Below the pieces are notes generated by a model. The model searched no databases, was not told the DNA's origin, and saw nothing but the letters and a program-made list of their open reading frames with translations. This document shows positions 39,546 through 51,800 of a DNA stretch of 64,000 bases, in pieces. Position 1 is the first letter of the stretch, and each line of letters opens with the position of its first letter. The translations under genes and the position numbers were made by a program. The stretch comes from Todiramphus chloris collaris (Eukaryota; Chordata; Aves; Coraciiformes; Alcedinidae), in assembly GCA_025345505.1 (NCBI GenBank), contig JANVCC010010406.1:11365679-11429678 (forward strand), written 5' to 3'.

Positions 39546-39575
39546 CTGGCCGCGGTGCCGAAGACTGCGGCGGCA
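39546..39575 (-). other. TMEM171: Inferred TMEM171 non-coding first exon
   Basis: On the minus strand, GCGGCCAG|gtaagg is an excellent splice donor at 39545/39546 inside a CpG island, about 20 bases downstream of TTAAATA (39588-39597). The nearest acceptor that would use it is at 33541. Exon length is uncertain because the transcription start is only guessed from the TATA-like box. Confidence 0.45.
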
Positions 39576-39640
39576 GTGCCGGCGCCGCTATTTAAGCAGC
39601 TGCGCACGGCAGCACGCACCTGGGCGGTGGCGGCGCACGG

Positions 39641-39710
39641 CCGAGCCGAGCCGATCTGAGCCGAGCCGATCCGATCCGATCCGATCCGATCCGATCCGAT
39701 CCGAGCCGCG
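39641..39710. repeat. CCGAK pentamer microsatellite, (CCGAT)7 core
   Basis: Fourteen or so pentamers of the type CCGAG/CCGAT lie in tandem, with seven uninterrupted CCGAT copies at 39666-39700. The array is about 50-110 bases upstream of the TATA-like box of the inferred TMEM171 promoter, so length changes could affect promoter spacing. Confidence 0.85.
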
Positions 39711-40150
39711 TCGGGCGACCATGGGCGCGGCACTGGCTGCCGCAGCACCGCCTCCGCCGGTACGGCGAGCCCCGCCCGGCCCTGGCCTCGGCAGGCCGGA
39801 CACGCCCTCAGCCGCCCCGCCCTGGCGCACACACGCAGCTTCCCGCCCTCCCGCAGCCTGCAAGGAGCGGGCGGCAACTGCCGGGGCGGCAACATCGCCT
39901 CTTGCCCACAAGCTCCACCCGCTTGGGGGGGGCTGTGCCAGCTCCATAGAGGATGAGGAGGAGGAGGAGGAAGCGCCATGTTAGTCCCCCCTTGAGGGGC
40001 TAGGGGAGTCTGCTGCCCCTGGGCGATGAAGGCTAAGCCGAGGAGATCCTCCCGGCTGATGATAAGCCGGGTCCGCGGCGGTTGCGAGTGTGTTTGCCGC
40101 CCGGCTGGGAGATTTCCAAGCTGATGAGGTGGGGCGTGGGCGCAGCTCAG

Positions 40151-42498
40151 GCCCTTTGCAGGTGTCTCTGGAGTTGTGGGTACGTGGCCAAGGTGCAGTG
40201 TGCCCCTGAAGTGGCAGTGGCTTGGAGGTGAGATGGGTGAGCAACCCTCTCAGGGAGGTTGTGCTGCATCTCCCATTTCAGGGCCCCCACTCTGTTACTG
40301 TAGTCACTGTAGCCTTAGTGATGCTAGCCTTGTTTCCGTATGTGTGGGAACTCGCTAGGCATTAAAGACAGGCCAAGCCCAGATGTGACTGATTTCCTTC
40401 AGTGGTGAGCCAGTTCAGCCACCGGCAAGGGGAGAAGATGCTTTCTGTCTTTCTATGTGCAGGCAGTGTGGAGGAAGAAGTCTTCTTTGGTAGTGGAGAC
40501 AAGAGAGCCATGTAAGTGCAAGAAGCATCTGTGTGGAAGGACAAGGAGCCGGGGGAGGAAAGTCAGGATGTGCCACTTGTAATTGTTTGTAGCAGTGGTT
40601 AAGACCTGAATGGCCATGGGACTAAAGCTGCTACACTGGTTAGACACAGCCTTGTAGCTGGTGAGGTGCAAGGGAAAGAGTTTGGGTTTACGTGAGCCAA
40701 AATGAGAGGAGCCAGAACAAGGGTGAAAGATGGAGTGATGCCCAGGAAATAGATGGCCAGAGGAAAAGGGAGTGGATTAAAGTCTCGCTTGGCAGGCCGA
40801 TAGTTTGGTTAAATTATGAGATTGGAGGAAATAGGCTATGAAGGTTTTTGGAAGTGATCTGGATTTGGATAGAAAGCTACGGAAAACTTGGAACTGAATG
40901 AAGAACCAAAGAGTGTATGAAAATACATGTGAGGTGTTGGAAGTAGCTTGTGATCAAGAAGAAGGATTCAGGATTTCCAGAGTTGTAGATTCCTGGATGT
41001 TAGTGACCCTTTGCTGTCTTCCCTGTTTTACATTCTAACTCAGCTACCACTGTCTGGAAGGTGCAAAAGACTGGGGTCCTGCTATGAAGAGTCTCACAGT
41101 AAGGAGAGACTGGGAAGTAATGATTCATGTATTCTGTGAAGTATTTCAGTGAAGAAAAAAAGCAGGGAATGAAAAAAAACCCTGAAGAGAACAAAAGAAG
41201 ATGAGCACTGTTATGAACACAATCTAAAGCTCAAGTCTTGCAAGAGCATAAAAATGGGCAAGACTACTATTTTGTGATGTGTGACAGCAGTGACACAAGG
41301 AGATTTAATTATGTTTATATGGTAGTTTTCTACTATCTGGTTCTGTTATTCTTTCAATACTGAGCTTTAGTAATAAAAAAAAAAAATCTGTGTTGCTCAT
41401 TTTTATATGAAGTGTTTTGTCAGGCTAAACTGTCTTCTGTTTCTGATACCATTAAATGATCAGGCCACTACTATGATACATGTTTTCTCTCTTTTCCTGT
41501 TATGTAAACATATTTTTATGTAAATACTTCTTGTTCCAAACCTAACATGTCTTAAGAATTTTGCTTTTTTTTTTTTTTTTTTTTTAAAGTCAGTCATGAC
41601 AGAAGTTAACAGGCTTGTTGGTTAGCATCTACATGCAAGTGATTTCTCTCTAAAGTTTGTAATCAGATTTTCCCCTCCATCCAACACTTGCAGTTTCTTG
41701 CAGTGTTGTGTTTCAGTATTTGACACCAATTATCGAAGGAGGGATTTCAGGAATATCATTCTATAGTTGGTGAGATTCTGAGTCAGCCTGGTCTGAGTTT
41801 TCAGCAGATTAAGTGGATGTGGATTCCCATCATATGACTATACAGTCATAAAACTGTAATCTTGAGCCATATCTTGTGATTTAAGATAAGAATTATTTTT
41901 TAACTTAAAAAACCCAACAAACCCAATGACTTTTAGTGTAGTAACTGTTTAACTATAAGTAATGCATATTTTAATTCCAGACTTTAAGTGGTAGTATTTG
42001 GCATAAATGTAGCTAAAGTGTTTTCTGCGATACAAGAAAGTACTGGGAAAGTTGTCTGTGTTAAGTCTGGACGTAATTGTAGGACGGTAGTTTTTTGGAT
42101 GTTGATGCTAATAGAGAAAATAAAGTATTTTGTACTGGCATGGAAAGCAGTCCTAGAGCTATGGAAAACTAAAACTAAATTGCATTCACACCTGGAGTAT
42201 GATAGGGAACCGAGAAATACCAAATAGTCATTGCTTTTTAAATTATTTTTGGGGTCCAATAACCCTTGTGAAGACACTGACAAGAAGATCACCACTTGGG
42301 ATGATGAGCAGAGAAATAGAATTGTTGATAAGTTATTGGTTGTGAATTAGTCAAGTCTGTTGTGACAGAAGCCACTACTTAGAGCAATAATCTAATCGAA
42401 TATAAATGAGAATTAATAACTTTGTATTTCTCTTTATTATCATTAGCAAATAAGCTTATAAATGGCAAAGCCATTAGGTGCTTTCTATTGTTTGCCTG
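40151..42498. other. Non-coding sequence between the CpG island and the CR1 cluster
   Basis: No supported gene. It contains a T21 run at 41565-41585. The GC content falls steadily away from the CpG island. Confidence 0.5.
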
Positions 42499-42545
42499 GT
42501 GATCATCTAGTCCAACCACCCTCCCAGAGCAGAATCACCTAGGGC
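42499..42545 (-). mobile_element. CR1 3'-end fragment
   Basis: The stretch GATCATCTAGTCCAACCACC followed by CTCCCAGAGCAGAATCACCTAGG is the reverse complement of a CR1 3' segment. It nearly matches the plus-strand copy at 48434-48479. Confidence 0.75.
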
Positions 42546-43186
42546 CAGTTCTCTAACTCACATTAAGTTCGGTACAGCCAGTTCATAGCAAGCCCTTGGT
42601 GTGCAAGGAAACAGCAAAACTCCGTTGAATAGGTAAGAAGTGTGTATTTTGGTTTAAGTTGTGGTAGACTGAAAAGAGCTATATACTTAGAAATATGAGC
42701 ATATAAAAATGTTTGCTTTTTTTTTTTAGAATTGTCAATGTGTCGTCTCAGAAATAAAAAAATAAAACATTGCTGCCAACATTCAGCAAGTGTTTGAACC
42801 AAACTTAATTAACCCTGAAATAGTTCTTTGCATTTTGGCAGATAGCTACAAAATCACTACAGAAAAGAGTACATGCTGGCTATACTGGAAGGAAGGGCCA
42901 GCATTGACATACTCCCACTGCAACAGCAGCAGTCTGGGACTGTGGCATTGCACTCATGAAGCATTGCCTACTGATCTGTGAAGATGCCTTCTTGAGGAGG
43001 AACTGAGAAAGTCCCAATAACAAAACTCAGATGACTTCTCTCTTCAGGGTCTGGGCATACTAGGAGCATCCATGACTTGGCTGGCAGCCACTGCCACCTC
43101 TTCAGAAATCATTTTTCCCACCTTCTCCCTGTTCCTCTGAAAAGTGTGTGAATGCAAGTCTCATTCTTTATTTCTGTTAGTATATC

Positions 43187-43495
43187 CCAGAATGATAGAA
43201 TAGCTTGGGTTGGAAGGGACCACTGAAGGTCATCTAGCTTGCAGTGAACAGGGACATCTTTAACTAGATCAGGTCGCTCAGAGCCCTGTACAATCTGACA
43301 TTGAATGTTTCCACAGATGGGCCACCTACCACCTCTCTGGGCAACCTGCGCCAGTGTTTCACCACCCTCAGTGTAAAAATTTCTTCCTTAGATCTGCTCT
43401 GAATCTACCCTCTTCTAGCTTAAAACTGTTATGCCTTGTCCTATCACAAGACCTACTAGAAAGTCTGTCCTACCTTTCTTATAAGCCCCCTTTAA
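43187..43495 (-). mobile_element. CR1 fragment, antisense, 3' end and ORF2 tail
   Basis: It begins with the reverse complement of a CR1 terminus (GAATGATAGAATAGCTTGGG, then TTGGAAGGGACC). It continues through degraded ORF2-tail sequence to about 43,495 (TCTGGGCAACCTG, TAAAAATTTCTTCC). It is older and more diverged than the 51-53 kb copy. Confidence 0.85.
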
Positions 43496-43496
43496 G

Positions 43497-43590
43497 TATT
43501 GAAAGGAAATTAAGGTAAAAGATATAAAGGAAAAGATATGAAAGGTAGGAAAAGATAAAAGATATAAAGGAAATTAAGATAAGATTTAGA
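43497..43590. repeat. Imperfect AAAGATATAAAGGAAA-type tandem repeat
   Basis: Purine-rich, imperfect tandem copies of AAAGATAT(A)AAGGAAA(TTAAG) lie directly next to the antisense CR1 fragment. Confidence 0.6.
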
Positions 43591-44299
43591 GAGAAGTGAT
43601 TAAAATTTAATAAAATTCAAAGAGGTTATGCATTAACCCTAATGAAAATCAAATAGCTTTGTTTTGGCCAGGAGAGGTAGACCCATATCTCCCATCAGCA
43701 TCTTAATTTGTTGGGTTTGCTTATCACACTTACATTTGATTTTTAAGAGAAAAGAGTGAGAGATACTTCAGCTGGTGGCACTGGAAACCCTTAACCTGTT
43801 GGTCGGCACTGTGATGGCACTGGGACCAGGAAGGGACGGTAAGCCCTGTGAATGCTCCTGTGTGCTGCACCCTGTTAGTACAGGGGTCTGCAGCAGACAC
43901 CCGTTCCCTGGGTGAAGGCTGCGCTGCCTCTTACGGTCAGGAGTTCTGGGCAGCTTGGCTGTGCTGAGGAAGGAAGCAAAGAGGGATGCAAAGCTCTTCC
44001 GTTTCTTCTCATCCAGTGCACCTAGAGACCCAGTATGGACCTGAGGAAGCCTTTCACTGTGTAAGGTGCACATTTCTAAAGCAGTCTTAAAAGACCTGTA
44101 ATTTTCTGTTTAAGACTGTATCATCAGTGCCCTTATTTAAAAGGAACACAAGGCCAGTAGTTTGGGTAGACACATAACCAGGAGAAAATACACATAGATG
44201 GTGTGTTATTGACTGAGTCCAATCCATTTTTAAATATAAATAAGTGGCCCCAGTCCAGACCACTCACTACAGTGAGTCCTTTCCAAAAGAAACCCCTTG

Positions 44300-44808
44300 C
44301 TGAAACCCCTCACTACAAGAAAGGCATTGAAGTTCTGGAACATGTCCAGAGAAAGGCAATGAAGGTGATGAAGTGTCTTACAACCCTAAAGCACAAGTCT
44401 TATGAGGAGCAGCTGAGGGAACTGGGGTTGTTTAGACTGGAGAAGAGGAGACTGAGAGGAGATCTTACCACTCTCTACAACTACATGAAAGGAGCTTGTA
44501 GTGAGTTGGGTGGTGGTGTCTTCTCCTAAGTAACAAGGAATTGGACAAGAGGAAATGGCCTCAAATTGTACCAGGAGGTTTAGATGGCATATTAGGAAAT
44601 ACTTCTTCACAGAAAGGGTTGTCATTGAGTGGACAGACTGCCCAGGGAGGTGGTGGAGTAACCATTCCTGGAGGTACTGAGAAAGTGTGGCGCTTAGGGA
44701 CATGGTTTGGTAGTGGACTTGGTGGTGATAAGTTAACAGTTGAAATCAAATGATCTGAAGGATCTTTTCCAACCTAAGTGATTCCAGAATTGCATGATTC
44801 TAAAGGCT
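44300..44808 (+). mobile_element. CR1 fragment, sense, ORF2 tail and 3' end
   Basis: The translated sequence reads [19 protein letters not shown] and [20 protein letters not shown], the C-terminal part of CR1 ORF2. It is then broken by stops and ends at AGTGATTCCAGAATTGCATGATTCTAAAG. It is a 5'-truncated dead copy. Confidence 0.9.
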
Positions 44809-47800
44809 GAGTGTTCATTTCTAGTCTACAAGGTCAGACTGCTAACTTTCTGTGACCTCGGAGTCTTGTATTTTGGTTTGCCAGAGATCTTCATACAGGT
44901 ATTTTAGTTCTCCAATCCTACTGTATTTTCAAGAGCCGTAGGAGCTGATTTTGTACTTGGCCAAATTGCATCAGAGTTTGAGTAGAAGAGAAATCTTGAA
45001 CTTCACAGTCTGAGGGTACGTCCGAGCTGGGAGGTTATTTGCAAGTGAGGATCTGTTTGGAAGTATACAATGAGATCTGCCATTTTGAGGTTTGTGCTAC
45101 TGCAGGTGCTTGAGTTGTGTGGTCAAAATAAGATGTTTTACATATATCTCAGTGAAAGGATCAATGTTTACACAAGAGCGATGGAGAAACTGTATCATCA
45201 GTGTGTGATGTCAAAGCTAAGGATGCTATACTTAGCCCTTTTTGGTTTGATGTGTTGAATGTGAAATAATATCTCTTTTAAGATTATAGAGCAAAACCTT
45301 ACCAGGTTGTGTGCCAAATGTTACTGGCTTGATAAACACTTTGAGCACTCTTCTAATTAATCTTCCTTGGTTAGCATTAAACAAAATTACCTTCTGAGCA
45401 CAGTTTTGATAAAATACTTTTTGCATTCAAGTGTTTAAGTGGTGCTTCATAGTGAAAAAACAATACTTTGTGTTTTCATTGGTCAGAAGAGCATTGAAAT
45501 TATTAACCTTTGAAATAATTATTAACCTTTTGACTAGATAAATGTAAGATACACGTGTACAGGTTTTTGATTGGAAAACCATTTGTAAAGAAAAAATGTG
45601 TTGTAGTATGAAAAGTGCAAGGCTTAGTTTATAATATATTGAAGGCTTTCTGCTTATCTGCTGCATTTCTTAGCTAAGATTAAATCATCTGTTGGACACC
45701 AAAAAATGAAAATATTTAGTTTGACATTGTGATACTGGAACTTGAGAAAGGAAAATCTTCCCAGGGTGTGAATCTTTTTTTTTTTTTTTTTTAACTTGGG
45801 GAAGGGGAATAACAAGTCTTAATGAACTGTGAATAGTTCAACAGTCTTTTTTGTTTGCTTGTTTTTCTTCTTGATACTTGTAGTGAAATCTCATTTCTTT
45901 TTAGATGGAAGTTACCAGGCTATTAGATCATCAGCCTTAACTGCCTTTACCATAGTTGCCTGTACATTCTCCTTCAAGATTCTCACTGTTTCAGTGTCTA
46001 ATCAGTTCTTTCACTTTCTAAACAACTTCTACATTCTGAGCATCCCAGGTGATATTTAGCTTTGTTTTGGTAGCTTCACTCATGTGGGGGGAATCCTCCT
46101 TGAATTTGGTTTCATTGCTCTTGAAGACTGGAACTTGTATATATTTGAAAAGATAAACCTGGCTAACAATGAACTGAGGCTGGGTGAAGTAGTCAGTTTG
46201 TCACTGCTATTGTGTTCCCATACGCTCTCCCCATATCTGAAGTGAGTACCATTTAAGTGCCTAGCGATCACAACAGCCAGATAATTCAAAGAAAAGATTT
46301 AGATGCTGCCAGACATATAGCATGTGAGTGGTACTAGAAGGAGATGCTGTCTTTTGACTTATGAACATTTTTTTTCCATTTCTTTACTGAACGTCACCTT
46401 TTTTAATCTAATCCAGGGTCTTCAGAGAGATACTTTAAAGTAGAACCTATAGAATATGTCAGAGGCATGTCAGCGCAGATTATGACTGCAGAGGTCTTCT
46501 TGCTTGTTTGTATTTATGAGGTTCCTAAAAGCATGGGCTTTTGTGTGGAATTCACTGCTTCATGAGCTAACCAGGCAGTTAAGTGATATATGTACATGGG
46601 TTTGCTCTCAAACAACAGAAATTTCTTTTTAACAAGACTACTTAGTATTTAGAGAGGAGGGCTTTAGTAGTGAAATTTGTATTTCACTATGTTTCATTGC
46701 TCAAGATTAACTGATAGTTGTGGATAAATAAAATGAGCTATATGAAGTTCAGTTTGCCTGCTGGTATCACCAGGCCATACATCAAATGAAGGCTTCATCA
46801 CACTGGATGTGCTTTCATGTAGAGTGTAATCCTGAGAAGATTTAATGCTGCCTTTAATTAGATATATAAAGAGCTGAAGGAAAAGGAAGAACTCTTTAAG
46901 CAAAGTACTGTCTATTCTCCCTTAGTAGTGCAATTTGGACATACTATGTCCTTTTCCTCAACATTTTTTTCTTAGTTTTATCTAGAGGAAACATGCGTGT
47001 AGAGGTTAAGGTGTGTCTGTTGTGTAGGTGATTGATTCAGACACGGGATGATGATTTCTACTACATCAGCTTACAAGTTTTCTTTTTTGAAACAGTATTT
47101 AAAGGATATGCATCTTCAGTTTCAAAATAAGGATGAACTGCATTCTGGTGGATCCAGAAGTTAAAAAATTACATAAATAAAAAATCAAGGAAAAATTCAG
47201 AAGGGGAGGAGGGGGGTGGGGGGGGGGGGGGGGGGGGTGGGAAGGAACAAAAGACCAAAAACCTGCAGGTATTATTTTTCTGGTCCTTCAAGAAAGAAGA
47301 TTTAGACCTGGAAGGATTGTTTGTTGAAATTACATTTGAGGTGGTTCCCAAGAACTGTTGTTCAAAAAGCTACACAGTCTTTTTTTCAAAATCAAGTAGC
47401 TACAGAATCTAGCTTAAACCCTGCTAGTCATACCTTGATTTTGGTTCATATTTCCATTAAAGTGCTGTTGCTATACGTGGGGTGCTGCTTTTTTATTTGT
47501 ATCAGCTGTGATAAAGTCACTCCTTAGACATTAGTATAGTAGACTCAAGTCCTTGCTGCCTTGTCCTCTTCTACTCCTTTAGCAAGGCCTGTGGCTTTTT
47601 TTTTTTTTTTTTTTTTAATAGTCTCTGTATTGGCTTTGAAGCAAGTTAAATGGAATAATAGAATGTTTTTAACATCTCTACCTCTGTATTTTACATTTTA
47701 GTGCATTTTATTTTAAAAGTAAAAAAATAAAAAAAGAAACAGGGAATGTTAACTTAATCATGCCCAGCACTTTCACACATGATTATAAATGCAGTAGTTG

Positions 47801-47954
47801 GGTTTTTTTGGTAGAAGGACCTTGCCTAACCTGATATTTTTTGGTAGTGTTTTACTTGCTTTATCTAATTGTTTTGCCATTATAGATGATGAGAATTCAT
47901 TTCTGTGCAATCTCAAAAATCTATTCTATATTGTGGAATTCATCAGCACAGACG
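44809..47954. other. Non-coding AT-rich sequence between CR1 copies
   Basis: No gene recognised. It holds T-runs near 45776-45792 and 47600-47617, and a G-rich tract at 47203-47242. Confidence 0.5.
47203..47242. repeat. G-rich tract with a 20-G run
   Basis: GGGGAGGAGGGGGGTGGG is followed by further G; the longest uninterrupted run is G20 at 47218-47237. It has strong G-quadruplex potential on the plus strand. Confidence 0.95.
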
Positions 47955-48525
47955 ACCAGGAGGTTCAGGGAGGTTCTCCTCCTCGTCTATTCTGCCCTGG
48001 TAAGGCTGCATCTGGAGGACTGTGTTCTGTCCAGTTGTGGGCTCCCCAGTTCAAGAAAGGTGGGGAAATACTAGAGAGAGTCCAACAGAGGGATGATTAA
48101 GGGACAGGAACATCTCTCTTGTGAGGACAGGCTGAGAGACCGGGGCTGCTTAGCCTGGAGAAGAGAAGACCAAGAGGCAATCTTATCAATGTTTACAAAT
48201 ATCTGAAGGGTGGGTGTCAAGTAGAAGGGGCCAGTCTCTTTTCAGTGGTGCCCTGTAATAGGACAAGGGGCAATGGGCACAGACTGGAACACAGGAAGTT
48301 CCACCTCAACATGAGGAGAAACTTTTTTACTGTGAGGGTGACAGAGCACTGGAACAGGCTGCCCAGAGAGGTTGTGGAGTCTCCTTCTCTAGAGACTCAG
48401 AACCCTCCCGGATGCATTCCTGTGCAACCTGCCCTAGGTGATTCTGCTCTGGGAGGGTGGTTGGACTAGATGATCTCCAGAGGTCCCTTTCAACCCCTAG
48501 CTTTCTGTGATTCTGTGATTTTAGT
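47955..48525 (+). mobile_element. CR1 fragment, sense, ORF2 tail and 3' end
   Basis: It starts near ACCAGGAGGTTCAGGGAGGT and includes LSVQLWAPQF-like, [27 protein letters not shown] and VVESPSL readings split over frames. It ends in GATGATCTCCAGAGGTCCC, CAACCCCTAG, and a TTCTGTGATTCTGTGATT terminal repeat. The copy is truncated and frameshifted. Confidence 0.92.
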
Positions 48526-48584
48526 CTCTGAAGAGTTTAATAGTTTGGTAAGACTTCAGACCTTTGCCTGGCTTTGAGAGGGGA

Positions 48585-48643
48585 AATGGCTTGATGATCT
48601 CCAGAGTTCCCTTCTAGCCTCAGTTCTCCTATGATCCTATGAA
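48585..48643 (+). mobile_element. CR1 extreme 3'-end fragment
   Basis: A second CR1-like terminus (TTGATGATCTCCAGAGTTCC followed by CTTCTAGCCTC and TATGATCCTATGA) lies 60 bases after the previous copy. It is either an independent very short insertion or a duplicated end. Confidence 0.7.
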
Positions 48644-49483
48644 GATCTGCAGATTTGTTGTCAGTAGTTCTAGCCCTGGATGTCTTTTAAGAATAGCTCA
48701 GAGAAGTCCTTAGTTATCCCAAAGTGGTATGTTATCTTGTCCGTTTATTTGTTCCTAAGGTCTCTTCCTGCCGTTTTGTGTGATGATTAAGTGGTAAAAA
48801 CTGTTTAAACATGAGATCTAGTTTGTTTTTTTTTTTTTCTCCTCCAGTTTTTTGTCTTCTGCAAAATAATTTTTTTTAACATCAACTAGCTGGAAAAATA
48901 TTATATATTATGAAGTCTGCAGCAATACATCAGAAATGTGCTTCAATTTGCTTCTCTGTTAGGTTATGTCTTCAGACTAATTTTTTTTTTTTCTTGCATT
49001 GTTCTAGTTATAAACCAAAACGTTGTGTGCTAAATCAGGTATCTTACAGAAATCTTTTTTTCCTTTGACTGTATTACTCTTATGATCCAGTTTTTCGACC
49101 TAATCCTAAATTTGTTTAAGACCTCCATTCAGTACACCCATGACTGATACTAATTATCTTAACTGTATTTTAATTTTCCTACCAAGTTCTATATTACAGT
49201 TATTTGGATTGTCACCTTTTCTTTCTTCTTTTTTTCTTTTCCCCTTCTTTTCTTCTTTGTAATGGTGCAGGGTTATCTTTCTTCTAATCTTCTAATACTT
49301 TCCAGCATTTTATAACTCACTGAAATAAAAATTAATGGTCCATAGTATGGCTTATTCAACTTCCTAAATTCTTGGATATTGTTTATCTGATCTGCTGGTT
49401 TAAAAATATTTAGCCTTAGTAGATGATGTGTTAACATCTCTCTTTAGATACTGTTGGATTGTGAAGTATTTTCAGCATGTCAG

Positions 49484-49530
49484 TACAGAATCACAGAACT
49501 GTCACAGTTGGAAAAGACCTCTAAGATATC
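49484..49530 (-). mobile_element. CR1 extreme 3'-end fragment, antisense
   Basis: CAGAATCACAGAACTGTCAC followed by AGTTGGAAAAGACCTCTAAGAT is the reverse complement of a CR1 terminus. It is about 45 bases long with no further recognisable element. Confidence 0.65.
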
Positions 49531-50106
49531 CTTTAAGAAATCTAGAAAAATATTTATCAAACACTTTTCTTTCTCCTACTTTCATGTTCTTACTGATTCT
49601 GGCATTTCCATCTAGTATGGGTCCAGTAATGTAGTAGAAGTTAAAACATTTTTGTCATTTTTTGGAAGAAACTCCTTTCTACCACCCTCAGTTAAACTAT
49701 CTGCATGGACTTTCTTACCCCCTGTGTCTATTTACTTTTCTTATCAGTCTCTTACAGTTTATGATTTCAGGGCTTATAGCCACTACTAAGAGAAGTCTTC
49801 CATTATGTCATTGGAGCCAGCTGCTTTTAGTTCCACTCTCTTGCTGTGGTTTAGTGAACAGCTGATCAGGGCTTATGATGTGTTGCTGCCAAAAGGGGGA
49901 GATCTCATTTCCTTACCCTTTCTCTGCTCTTAGGTTGGGAATTCCTGCGCCGGTTTCTGTCAGACCCTGATGCAAGCTGGTTCAGTTGACTTAACTCAGC
50001 ATAAATATATTCTTCTTTCTTTTTTTTTTTTTTTTTCTTTTTCTCCTGGGTTTAGTGTATGTTTGGTTGTTGAATTGTTGACTCATAAACAGCATGCCAG
50101 AGCTGA

Positions 50107-50138
50107 TAAAAAGTGTGGTGGGTAAAAAGTGTGGTGGG
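50107..50138. repeat. 16-bp tandem duplication
   Basis: TAAAAAGTGTGGTGGG occurs twice in direct tandem. Confidence 0.85.
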
Positions 50139-50493
50139 TGAAGACGGAGACCAAGGTCTGTGTCTTCTGGCAATACTGAGCTGTTCAACTTGCTTATCAT
50201 GAAGCTGTAGCCTATGACAGTTTGGTTGGTTTCAATTAGTGTAGGCATCTCAATCATAGGATTATTGCATTCTGAGCATCTGGAAAATCTAAAAGTTGAC
50301 CTTTTGAAGTACCACCTGCCCATACTATTTGAACCTGATTATAAACAACAAATGCAGTCAAGTAATGGTGACTTGGTTGTCACTAATATTTGTTTGTGCA
50401 GTCCAGCCAGGCAGCTTAAGATCTGGTGTTATTTATAATTATTTGGCGACTCCATCAGAGAGTGTTTCATTTCTATCCACAGTCTCTCAGACC

Positions 50494-50838
50494 TTCCAGT
50501 ACCTGAAGGGGGCCTAGAGGAAGGCTGGGGAGGGGCTGTTTACGAGGGCCTGTAGTGAAAGGACAAGGGGTAAGGGGTTTAAGTTAGAGAAGAGTTGATT
50601 TAGATTGGCTATCAGGAAGAAGTTCTTTACATTGAGGGTGGTAGAAGAGTGGAATAGGATGCCCAGGGAGGTGGTTGAGGCCCCATCCCTGGAGATATTC
50701 AAGGTGAGGTTGGACAAGGCTCTGAGCAGCCTGGTCTAGTTGAGGGTATCCCTGCTCACTGCAGGGGGGCTGGACTAGATGAGCTTGGGAGGTCCCTTCC
50801 AGCCCTAGACATTCTATCATTCTATGATTCTATGACTC
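50494..50838 (+). mobile_element. CR1 fragment, sense, 3' end
   Basis: Degraded ORF2-tail sequence (ACCTGAAGGGGGCCTAGAGG to GCCCAGGGAGGTGGTTGAGG) is followed by the CR1 3' UTR (GAGCTTGGGAGGTCCCTTCC, ATTCTATCATTCTATGATTC). Confidence 0.9.
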
Positions 50839-51357
50839 TAGGTTGGAGGCTCTAGTTTTGAGCTCAGTTTGGGACACTACAAACTGACCATAATCTGCTC
50901 ACTGCTAGCAAGTGTGGGAGCTTCTGCTGCATTTACAACCCTCCCAGAGGAAATCAGCTGCCGTACAAAATTATCAGAGCACAGAATTTGTTGACTCAGG
51001 AAAGTGACAGGCCAAAGGAAGTCTCCAAGGTTAGATATGTCTGGCAGCAGATCACTCGAATGCTAATGGTATCTCTCTAAGTCAAGGTGTGAGGAGACCA
51101 TAAGTAGTTCCAATATGGTCATCAGCCTTGTGTGTTTCTGATTAAAAAGTACTTTTTGAGTAGAGCAAGGACAGGAAATTATTAAGTTCTCTATTCTTAG
51201 AGATGTTAGGAGGGGAGCAGCAATACTGACATTGGACTTTCAAAGGGCAGACTTTCACTTGTTTCAGAAGTCACTTGATAGAATCCCTTGGGAGTCAGCT
51301 TTGAAAGATGCAGGAGTCCAGGAAGGCTGGGCATTTTTTAAGAAGGAAATCTAAAAG

Positions 51358-51800
51358 GTGCAGGAGCAGGCCATCCCCATGTGCTGTAAGACAAGTTGGT
51401 GGCAAAGAAGACTGGCCTGGCTGAATAGGGAGGTTTGGATTAAAATCAGGGAAAAAAGGAGGGTTTATGGCCTTTGGAAGAAGGGGCAGATGACTCATAA
51501 TGAGTATGTTGTCAGGTCATGCAGAGAAATAATTAGAAGGTCAAAAGCTGAACTAGAAGTTAATCTGGCTTTAGAGGTGAAGAGCAATAAGAAAAATTTC
51601 TATAAATACACTAACAATAAAAGAAAGGCCAGGGAGGGCCTCTATCCTCTACTAGATTCAGAGGGAAATATGGTAATAAAAGATGAGGAGAAGGCTGAGG
51701 TGCTTGATGCCTTCTTTGCCTCAGTCTTTAGTAATGGGAACACTTGCACTGGGGAAAGCCACTCCCCCGAGCCAAGAGACGGGGGCTGGGAACACAATGT
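51358..51800 (+). pseudogene. CR1 ORF2 fragment, linker region before RT
   Basis: The open frame encodes a CR1-like stretch with RRLAWLNREVW, RRVYGLWKKGQ, NKKNFYKYTNNKRKAREGL and KDEEKAEVLDAFFASVF. It then loses homology near 51800, where the CR1-like reading continues in another frame. The piece is a relic with no start of its own. Confidence 0.85.

Larger units (their letters stand above)
39130..40150. promoter_or_regulatory. CpG island, probable TMEM171 promoter
   Basis: About 1 kb of very GC- and CpG-rich sequence with many GC-box-like GGGCGG/CCGCCC words stands out from AT-rich surroundings. It contains a TATA-like TTAAATA on the minus strand (39588-39597), a consensus donor at 39545, and a CCGAT pentamer array. 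Open frames in it on both strands reflect GC bias and are not called as genes. A divergent plus-strand transcript is possible but not shown. Confidence 0.6.

Noticed and set aside
39412-39984. Open frame of 190 codons in the CpG island, with antisense frames of 119 and 145 codons
   Set aside because: GC bias explains the lack of stops. The sequence is low-complexity and the segment is better explained as a promoter with a minus-strand first exon.
44203-44529. 108-codon plus-strand open frame
   Set aside because: From about 44300 it is the CR1 ORF2 tail, so it is part of a dead retrotransposon copy rather than a host gene.
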